Below, piece after piece: positions 1-5,432 of a DNA stretch of 7,061 nt. Position 1 is the first letter of the stretch, and each line of letters begins with the position of its first letter. Source of the DNA: Clostridiales bacterium (GTDB lineage Bacteria; Bacillota; Clostridia; Oscillospirales; QAMX01); NCBI GenBank assembly GCA_012841675.1, contig DUUG01000157.1, forward strand, positions 1 to 7,061. Reading direction: 5' to 3'. The position numbers and the translations under genes were made by a program. The notes under the pieces are model-generated. The model made no database searches. It worked only from the letters and a program-made list of their open reading frames with translations, and had not been told where the DNA came from.

Positions 1-696
1 ACAATGGGGATTGCAGGCTGCAATTAACACGCCGGCGTGCTTGGGATCGCCTCCGGCCGGCCCTTTTCCTTCCATGCCGACAACGCCGTCGATTAGCGAA
101 AACGAAGGCTTCACTATGTCGCAGAGGTTGCATAGCATACGGGCAAACCTGTCCCGGTCAGGAAGCTTTGCGTGGTATTTTGCTTTGACCAGCCCGGGGA
201 TGGTGCCGTAGTTGTTTTTCACAGCAGCCGTCAGACGGGCAAACGTATGGGTTTTCAGTTTGGCCAGATTCAAAATTATATCGCACTGCTTTATATAATC
301 GGCCATGAAAAATCCCTGTTTGTCTTCGCCGCTTACAACAAAGTTAAGCTCCGCCCCCGTCTCCTCTGCCACCTTTGCCATGCCTGTCACTTGGTACAAA
401 TGCTCCAGGGTTTGGCGAGTAAAAATACCGCCGGGGCTGTCGGCAATCATAATGGAGGTGGCCCCCGCCGCCTTTGCATAGCGCACGACGGCCGCCACCA
501 CGGAAGGGTGGGTTGTGACAGATTTTTCAGGCCGGTACGCGCCTAACAGGTTCGCTTTGATCAATACACGCCGTCCGGCAATTTCGGCGGACAGGGAAAA
601 CCGATTCATACATTCAGCCACGGCCTGCTCTACCGTGCCGGCATCGTAATTGGGGCAAGCTGCCAGATGCACCCGGCGGTCGGTGGTTGCATACAC
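1..696 (-). CDS. DUF362 domain-containing protein (partial, 3' end beyond left edge)
   Basis: The reading frame is open for 232 codons from a GTG at 696 down to base 1 and has no stop, so the C-terminus is missing. The start is chosen because GGGAGGG at 704-710 sits 7 bases upstream and the frame begins 19 bases after the preceding gene's stop. Seen in the protein: THPSVV (62-67), LAKLKTHTF (144-152), VKNNYGTIPG (159-168) and IDGVVGMEGKGPAGG (202-216). This order of Lys/His, NNYG and DGVVGMEG-type blocks is typical of the DUF362 family. Many family members carry a C-terminal 4Fe-4S ferredoxin domain; whether this one does cannot be seen. Cysteines occur at 14, 29, 138, 189, 192, 228 and 232; C189 and C192 form a CxxC, but no complete cluster motif is visible. 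No signal peptide is evident, so it is probably cytoplasmic. The biochemical role is unknown. Its position suggests co-expression with the aminotransferase. The family call is firm; the function is not. Confidence 0.88.
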   Translation of the reverse strand, partial: MYATTDRRVHLAACPNYDAGTVEQAVAECMNRFSLSAEIAGRRVLIKANLLGAYRPEKSVTTHPSVVAAVVRYAKAAGATSIMIADSPGGIFTRQTLEHLYQVTGMAKVAEETGAELNFVVSGEDKQGFFMADYIKQCDIILNLAKLKTHTFARLTAAVKNNYGTIPGLVKAKYHAKLPDRDRFARMLCNLCDIVKPSFSLIDGVVGMEGKGPAGGDPKHAGVLIAACNPHC

Positions 697-703
697 GGGG
701 GTT

Positions 704-710
704 CCCTCCC
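704..710 (-). promoter_or_regulatory. Ribosome binding site fixing the GTG start of the DUF362 gene
   Basis: GGGAGGG, read on the minus strand, lies 7 bases before the GTG at 696-694, between the aminotransferase stop codon (716-718) and the DUF362 start. An ATG four bases further on (692-690) is out of frame and ends after 20 codons at 630, so the site supports the GTG. Confidence 0.8.
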
Positions 711-715
711 TTCGT

Positions 716-1879
716 CTATAATGTATCGAGGAAGCGCTTTATCCGCTCCATGGCGATGGTGATATTCTGCACGGAGTAAGCGTACGAGCAGCGGACAAAG
801 CCTTCTCCGGATGCGCCGAAGGCGTCGCCGGGCACAACCGCTACCCGTTCGGCATAGAGCAGGGATTCGCAGAATTTCTCACTGGAAAGGCCGGTGCTTC
901 GAATATCCGGGAAAACGTAGAAGGCGCCCTCCGGTTCAAAGCAGGGAAGCCCCATGCGGTTTAGCTCGTCTGTAATCATCATGCGGCGGCGGTCATATTC
1001 CTCCGCCATCATGGCAATATCGTCGTCGCCGTTTTCGATGGCTTCAATGGCGGCGTACTGGCTCATAATCGGGGCACACATAATGGCATACTGATGCACC
1101 TTGTTCATAGGCGCAATAGCCTCTTTCGGCGCCAAAGCATAGCCGATGCGCCATCCGGTCATGGCGTGGCTTTTGGAAAGACCGGAGACAATGATGGTCC
1201 GCTCGCGCATTCCAGGCAGCGAGGAAATGGAAACGTGGCGCTGGTTGCCGAACGTTAATTCGCCATATATCTCGTCAGAAACTACAATGAGATCGTGGGC
1301 CACGCAGATTTTTGCAACTTCCTCCAGATGCTCTTTCCGCATGACAGCACCGGTGGGGTTATTGGGAAACGGCACAATCAGAATTTTCGTTTTCTCCGTA
1401 ATCGCCGCTTTAAGCCTTGTAGGGTTAATTCGGAAGGAATCCTCCGACATGGTCGGAAGCGCCACAGGCACACCGCCGGCCAGCCGCACAATGGGGCCAT
1501 AGCAGACGAAACACGGCTCGGGAATAATAACCTCATCGCCCGGCGTCACAAAGGCGCGGATGGCAAGGTCAATGGCTTCGCTTCCTCCGACGGTAACAAG
1601 CACCTCTTCCGGATCATAATGCAGATCGAAGCGGCGCTGCTGGTACCGGGCGATTGCCTTCCGAAGCTCGGGCAAGCCGGGGTTGGGTGTATACATGGTG
1701 TTCCCTTTTTCCAGGGAATAAATGCCTGCATCTCGAATATGCCACGGGGTAACGAAATCAGGCTCTCCGATCCCCAGAGAAACCACATTCTCCATAGTAA
1801 AAGCGATATCAAAAAACCGGCGGATCCCCGAAGGTTTCATGCCGGCAACAACCGGGTTAATGCGTGATGTAAAATCCAT
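716..1879 (-). CDS. Class I/II pyridoxal-phosphate aminotransferase, AlaT/YugH-like
   Basis: This 387-residue protein is a full-length fold-type I PLP aminotransferase. It would move an amino group between an amino acid and a 2-oxo acid in the cytoplasm. Seen: the substrate-region motif GEPDFVTP (38-45), the phosphate loop GGSEAID (98-104), NNPTG (173-177) with N174, SDEIY (201-205) with D202 facing the pyridine nitrogen and Y205, the Schiff-base lysine K236 in SGLSKSHAMTGWR (232-244) with phosphate-binding R244, and R363 for the substrate carboxylate. The N-terminal PSGIRRFFD and the YTPNPG block resemble B. subtilis AlaT, an alanine aminotransferase encoded beside the Lrp-type regulator AlaR; here too an Lrp-type gene lies directly upstream. 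Aspartate, aromatic or N-acetyl-diaminopimelate specificity cannot be excluded. The ATG at 1879 is preceded in frame by TAA at 1885-1883, so no longer start exists. Its ribosome site is poor, suggesting coupling to the upstream gene. Aminotransferase assignment is near certain; alanine specificity is inferred. Confidence 0.95.
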   Translation of the reverse strand: MDFTSRINPVVAGMKPSGIRRFFDIAFTMENVVSLGIGEPDFVTPWHIRDAGIYSLEKGNTMYTPNPGLPELRKAIARYQQRRFDLHYDPEEVLVTVGGSEAIDLAIRAFVTPGDEVIIPEPCFVCYGPIVRLAGGVPVALPTMSEDSFRINPTRLKAAITEKTKILIVPFPNNPTGAVMRKEHLEEVAKICVAHDLIVVSDEIYGELTFGNQRHVSISSLPGMRERTIIVSGLSKSHAMTGWRIGYALAPKEAIAPMNKVHQYAIMCAPIMSQYAAIEAIENGDDDIAMMAEEYDRRRMMITDELNRMGLPCFEPEGAFYVFPDIRSTGLSSEKFCESLLYAERVAVVPGDAFGASGEGFVRCSYAYSVQNITIAMERIKRFLDTL

Positions 1880-1895
1880 ACTTTATGTAAAGCGA

Positions 1896-1900
1896 CACCT
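1896..1900 (-). promoter_or_regulatory. Weak, distant ribosome binding site for the aminotransferase
   Basis: AGGTG, overlapping the Lrp-family gene's TAG stop (1899-1901), is the only purine-rich candidate ahead of the aminotransferase ATG. It lies 16 bases away, well beyond the usual 5 to 9, and nothing better is present. Translation probably relies on ribosomes arriving from the upstream gene, which ends 19 bases before the start. Confidence 0.4.
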
Positions 1901-2384
1901 ATACCATGGGTGTACGCTTATCCTCCATCTTTTCTTCATCGAAAACAACACCCTTATCCTTGTACTTCTTCAGCACAAAATGGGTGGACGTGGCCGAAAC
2001 CGAATCCAACACTGCCAGCTTCTGTGCCACAAACAGGGCAACCTCCTTCATGGTCTTGCCCTCGATTAAAACCATCAGGTCAAACCCGCCGGACATGAGA
2101 TACACGCTGTCCACCTCGGGAAACTGGTAGATGCGAGCGGCTACACGGTCAAACCCCTCACCCCGCTGAGGAACTACCTTGACTTCGATTAGGGCGGTGA
2201 CAATTTCACGGTCTGTTTTATCCCAGTCCACAATGGTTTTGTATCCCAGGATGGTTTTATTTTCTTCGAATTCTTTAATTTTGGTTTCCACTTCTTCTTT
2301 CGTTCCGCCCAGCATACCGGCCAGTTGTGCCGCAGAAAGTCGGCTGTCCTGCTCAATTATCCATAAAAGCTTATCATAGTCCAT
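1899..2384 (-). CDS. Lrp/AsnC-family transcriptional regulator, AlaR/YugG-like
   Basis: This 161-residue protein has the Lrp/AsnC layout. A winged helix-turn-helix covers about residues 4-50 (LSAAQLAGML and the following recognition helix, ending in ILGYKTIVDW). An effector-binding and oligomerising RAM domain spans about 63-140, with VYLMSGGFDLMVLIEG (94-109) and THFVLKKYKDKG (134-145). The last 16 residues are charged and look unstructured. The RAM signature and the THF.LKKYK ending closely resemble B. subtilis AlaR, which is paired with AlaT. The next gene here encodes an AlaT-like aminotransferase, so this protein probably senses an amino acid and controls that gene. No operator can be placed, because there is no intergenic space and the gene probably shares the upstream promoter. 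The ATG at 2384 has AAGGGGG (2391-2397) 6 bases upstream. That site overlaps the recN stop codon, and the gap to recN is 11 bases. The family is certain; the ligand and targets are inferred. Confidence 0.94.
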   Translation of the reverse strand: MDYDKLLWIIEQDSRLSAAQLAGMLGGTKEEVETKIKEFEENKTILGYKTIVDWDKTDREIVTALIEVKVVPQRGEGFDRVAARIYQFPEVDSVYLMSGGFDLMVLIEGKTMKEVALFVAQKLAVLDSVSATSTHFVLKKYKDKGVVFDEEKMEDKRTPMV

Positions 2385-2390
2385 ATGCGT

Positions 2391-2397
2391 CCCCCTT
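2391..2397 (-). promoter_or_regulatory. Ribosome binding site of the Lrp-family gene, overlapping the recN stop
   Basis: AAGGGGG lies 6 bases before the ATG at 2384 and shares bases with the recN TAA (2396-2398). The overlap implies close translational linkage of the conserved recN block to the amino-acid genes that follow. Confidence 0.65.
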
Positions 2398-4108
2398 AAC
2401 GGTTTTGTTGTTTATACTGCTTGGCAGTAGTAAGTAGTTCCTTGGCCGCAGAAAGCATGCTTTCTCCCGGACGGTCGCCGCCGGCAATACGAGCCAACTC
2501 ATACATTCGTTCTTCCTCGGTAAGCTTTTTCACAACGGTGGAAGTCCGCCCGTCTTTTTCTCCTTTTGCGATGTGGAAATGGATGTCGGCCATGGCCGCC
2601 ATCTGGGGCAGGTGCGTTACACAAAGCACTTGGCTGCCAAAAGACAGCCTTGCCAGGCGTTCGGCCACTCTTGCAGCGGCATTACCGCTGATGCCGGCGT
2701 CAATTTCGTCAAAAATCAGCGTCGGCCCTTCTTTATTTGCCAAAACCGTCTGCAAAGCAAGCATAATGCGGGAAAGCTCACCGCCTGATGCCGTCTTGGC
2801 CAGGGGCTTTGCCTCTTCTCCCTTGTTGGCGGCAATATAGAAGCTTACCATATCCAAACCGTCGGCGCCAAAAATCAGGCGCCCCTCCCTCCGCCGCGGT
2901 TCAAACACAACAGAAAACTTCGCCCCGGCCATGGACAGATAGGCAAGCTCCGCATTTACGGCCTTTTCCATCTCTCGGGCCGCCTTTTTGCGCTGCTCGG
3001 ACAGGGCTTGGGCCGAGGCCAAGGTTTCGTCATATGCATCTTTATACGCATGCTCCAGGCGAATGAGCTCATCCTCCGAAAGGGTGATTTGCTCTAGTTC
3101 GGCCTTGGCATTTTCCAAAAACTCCAAAACTGATTCCAAATCGCCGCCGTATTTTTTCTTTAAAGAGTTTAAAACCGACAAACGCTCGATTATCTCATCC
3201 AACGTATAAGGAAGCTCATCCAGCGTTGCCGCCGCATGGGCCACATCGGCGGCACAGTCTTCCGCAAGGTAAGAAAGCTCGGCCAACCGGTCAGCCAGCG
3301 GGCCAAACACCTCTTGCCCCGCCGTACCCAAGTTTATAAGCGCTCTGGCAGCCGTCTGCAGCAGAGAAATAGCGCCCTCCGATCCGGGTTCTATCCCGCC
3401 AGACAGGCAGAATGCCACTTGCTGACACGCATCGCCAACGGCTTCCGCGTTCTCGGCAAATTGTCGCTGGGACATCAAAGCCTCGTCTTCCCCGGGGGTA
3501 ATGGCGGCGGCTTCGATTTCGTTGATCTGATACGTCAGCATTTCAATCCGCCGGGCCTTCTCCCCTTCGTCCATCTGCAAGGCTCGCTGGCGATGACGGA
3601 TTTCCTTCAATTTATTTAAACAGGTATGGTATTCCTGCAGCAAGGATTCGTTTTCTGCGTAGGCATCCAAAAGCGCAAGGTGCTTATCTGCGTCCGTCAA
3701 GCTTCTGCTATCCTGTTGGCCGTGACAGCGAAGCAAAAGCCCGCCTATAACCCGCAAGGTGGAAAGGGGCACCGGCCGGCCGTTGATACGGCACAGGCTT
3801 CTCCCATCCTGCCCTACCTGTCGGGTTATATAAACAGATCCGTCCTCCTCAGGAGCAATCCCCTGCTCCTCCAGAAAGTCAATAAGCTCCTTGGGAACGG
3901 AAGTAAAGACGCCTTCGGCTATGGCGCGTTTCTCTCCGGTTCGGATTAGATCGCGGGAGGCCCTTTCGCCGGAAAGCAAGTTAAGCGAATCGATGATAAT
4001 AGATTTGCCCGCTCCCGTTTCTCCTGTCAACACATTGAGACCGGGGCCGAAGGCAATTTCCGCCTTTTCGATCACGGCAATATTTTCAATATGCAAAAGA
4101 GAGAGCAA
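2396..4108 (-). CDS. recN: DNA repair protein RecN
   Basis: RecN is an SMC-like ATPase recruited to DNA double-strand breaks, where it helps hold DNA ends together for RecA-dependent recombination on the nucleoid. At 570 residues it matches the family (about 550-580). Seen in order: the N-terminal HIENIAVIE (6-14), Walker A GETGAGKS (29-36), the RecN blocks GRSLCRING (102-110) and CHGQQDSRSL (128-137), a long charged helical region of about 150-390 expected to form the coiled coil, the ABC signature ASGGELSR (440-447), Walker B TLIFDEID (463-470) with D467 and catalytic E468, and the switch histidine H499 in CVTHLPQMA. In the HGQH-type block the second histidine is Gln131. The start is TTG at 4108, chosen because GGGAGG lies 8 bases upstream and the HIEN block then falls at the normal distance. 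The gene follows argR by 17 bases. Recognition is unambiguous. No LexA-type operator is visible nearby, so SOS control would have to act from further upstream. Confidence 0.98.
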   Translation of the reverse strand: MLSLLHIENIAVIEKAEIAFGPGLNVLTGETGAGKSIIIDSLNLLSGERASRDLIRTGEKRAIAEGVFTSVPKELIDFLEEQGIAPEEDGSVYITRQVGQDGRSLCRINGRPVPLSTLRVIGGLLLRCHGQQDSRSLTDADKHLALLDAYAENESLLQEYHTCLNKLKEIRHRQRALQMDEGEKARRIEMLTYQINEIEAAAITPGEDEALMSQRQFAENAEAVGDACQQVAFCLSGGIEPGSEGAISLLQTAARALINLGTAGQEVFGPLADRLAELSYLAEDCAADVAHAAATLDELPYTLDEIIERLSVLNSLKKKYGGDLESVLEFLENAKAELEQITLSEDELIRLEHAYKDAYDETLASAQALSEQRKKAAREMEKAVNAELAYLSMAGAKFSVVFEPRRREGRLIFGADGLDMVSFYIAANKGEEAKPLAKTASGGELSRIMLALQTVLANKEGPTLIFDEIDAGISGNAAARVAERLARLSFGSQVLCVTHLPQMAAMADIHFHIAKGEKDGRTSTVVKKLTEEERMYELARIAGGDRPGESMLSAAKELLTTAKQYKQQNR

Positions 4109-4116
4109 GCGTCTTT

Positions 4117-4123
4117 CCTCCCT
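4117..4123 (-). promoter_or_regulatory. Ribosome binding site fixing the TTG start of recN
   Basis: AGGGAGG ends 8 bases before the TTG at 4108-4106 and lies within the short gap after the argR stop (4126-4128). It is a near-perfect match to the anti-Shine-Dalgarno sequence and justifies using the rare TTG as the start. Confidence 0.8.
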
Positions 4124-4125
4124 GT

Positions 4126-4578
4126 CTATTTCAGCATGTTTTTAATGTCTACACAGAGGTCAATAGAGTTTTGTTCATCGCGCATGACAAGCAAAATGGT
4201 ATCATCGCCCGCTAGTGATCCGACAATACTGGGGATACGCATATTATCAATCGAGGCGGCAGCGGCATTGGCAACACCCGTCAGCGTTTTGATGACAACA
4301 ATATTTCCGGCATAATCAACGCTTACGACACTTTCGCGAAAAATATTCCGAAACCGAACGGAGAAATCGCTAGTCGTATCATCAGCCGCGGCTGCATAGC
4401 GGTATTTCCCGTTGGCATCCAAAATTTTCACGATGCGAAGCTCTTTGATATCACGGGATACGGTGGCCTGCGTTACATCAAAGCCCGCTGCCTTTAATCG
4501 GTCGGACAGCTCTTTCTGGGTTTCAATGCACTCCTCTTCAATCATTTTGAGAATTAGGTTTTGGCGCTGAAACTTCAT
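4126..4578 (-). CDS. argR: Arginine repressor ArgR (AhrC-type)
   Basis: ArgR is the arginine-responsive hexameric regulator that represses arginine biosynthesis and, in Bacillus (AhrC), activates catabolism. The 150-residue length is typical. The N-terminal winged helix-turn-helix covers about 1-65, with the recognition segment TQATVSRDIKEL (36-47). The C-terminal oligomerisation and arginine-binding domain covers about 80-150, with TGVANAAAASID (100-111) and the GDDTIL motif (124-129), whose acidic pair D125-D126 contacts L-arginine. The ATG at 4578 overlaps the nadK stop by 4 bases (ATGA), and AGGAG (4588-4592) within nadK lies 9 bases upstream. Sitting between nadK and recN is the usual place for argR in clostridia and does not mean that it regulates those genes. 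I see no ARG-box-like palindrome in the window, so autoregulation cannot be judged. Recognition is secure. Confidence 0.97.
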   Translation of the reverse strand: MKFQRQNLILKMIEEECIETQKELSDRLKAAGFDVTQATVSRDIKELRIVKILDANGKYRYAAAADDTTSDFSVRFRNIFRESVVSVDYAGNIVVIKTLTGVANAAAASIDNMRIPSIVGSLAGDDTILLVMRDEQNSIDLCVDIKNMLK

Positions 4579-5432
4579 TTTTTCTCGCTCCTGTCCATGA
4601 GTTTTTCTTTCAAAATATCGTAGAAATTATCATTACCGAATTTTACAATCCGAGTGGTCAGGCGAGAACGGTGCACCACAATTCTGTCCCCGGAGCAAAG
4701 AGGAACCGATTCCACTCCGTCGCCGGATAACCAGGCCTCTTTCCCCTCCATAGGACCGATCAAAATCGAAACAACGCGCTCCGGCCGCAGAACGAAGGCC
4801 TTTGCATATAAAGCATGCGCGCAAATGGGAGTAATCGTTATGCTTTCCGCCATGGGTTCTACAATAGGCCCCCCTGCCGACAAAGAATACGCCGTGGTTC
4901 CCGTAGGGGTGGCAACAATAACACCGTCTCCCAACAAAGTTTTCAGCGTCTTTCCGTCACTTTGCAGCACAAGCGGAATGCTTCTTGGCGTACCTCCCCG
5001 TGAAACGATACAATCGTTTAAGGCGTTGGTTTCGTAAATAACCTTATCCCCCCGGTAAAGAAGGATAGAAAGCATCATACGCTCTTCCAGGCTGTATGCA
5101 CCCGTAGTAAGGCGCACAAGCAAGCCAATATCCTTCGGCTCGACCTCTGTGAGAAAGCCAACCGTGCCTAGATTGACGCCCACAAGCGGCACGCCAAAAT
5201 CCGCGGCCCTGTGAGCAGCAGACAGAAGGGTTCCATCTCCGCCAAAGGCCACAACCGCGGAAAATTCGCTTAAATCGCCCTTTAAAAGCTCGACAAAATC
5301 GGGAAGGCACTCTTTTGCCTCCGGTTCGGCCACAAATACCTTCGCCCCGGCCTCATGCAGGATTTGCGCCGCCTGCGCCGTAACGCGATAGCAGTGATCT
5401 TTCGTCCGATTGGGTTCAAGTAATACTTTCAC
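4575..5432 (-). CDS. nadK: NAD kinase (NadK/PpnK)
   Basis: NadK phosphorylates NAD+ at the 2' position of the adenosine ribose, using ATP or polyphosphate, to make NADP+ in the cytoplasm. From the GTG at 5432 the protein has 285 residues, normal for bacterial enzymes. Seen: GGDGT (64-68), with the catalytic aspartate D66; GVNLGTVGFLTEV (85-97); the NE/D-type motif LND (138-140); the glycine-rich block DGVIVATPTGTTAYSLSAGG (169-188); and SGDG (236-239). The start is placed at GTG 5432 rather than the in-frame ATG 30 bases further upstream, because AGGAGG (5440-5445) lies exactly 7 bases before the GTG. The protein then begins MKVLLEPNRTK, the usual NadK N-terminus. The ATG choice would add ten residues unlike the family and lacks a comparable site. 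The gene overlaps the dxs 3' end by 17 bases and argR by 4, so it should be translationally coupled on both sides. The function is near certain. Confidence 0.97.
   Translation of the reverse strand: MKVLLEPNRTKDHCYRVTAQAAQILHEAGAKVFVAEPEAKECLPDFVELLKGDLSEFSAVVAFGGDGTLLSAAHRAADFGVPLVGVNLGTVGFLTEVEPKDIGLLVRLTTGAYSLEERMMLSILLYRGDKVIYETNALNDCIVSRGGTPRSIPLVLQSDGKTLKTLLGDGVIVATPTGTTAYSLSAGGPIVEPMAESITITPICAHALYAKAFVLRPERVVSILIGPMEGKEAWLSGDGVESVPLCSGDRIVVHRSRLTTRIVKFGNDNFYDILKEKLMDRSEKK

Noticed and set aside
172..546. A 124-codon open frame on the plus strand
   Set aside because: It is antisense to the DUF362 gene, which has strong family motifs and a good ribosome site; the plus-strand translation resembles nothing.
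630..692. Short frame from the ATG at 692
   Set aside because: It ends after 20 codons and overlaps the convincing GTG-started frame; it is not a gene on its own.
1246..1259. CGAACGTTAATTCG, reminiscent of a LexA operator
   Set aside because: It does not match the GAAC-N4-GTTC rule on its right half and lies within the aminotransferase coding region, downstream of recN.
1295..1867. A 190-codon open frame on the plus strand
   Set aside because: It is the antisense shadow of the aminotransferase and shows no recognisable motif.
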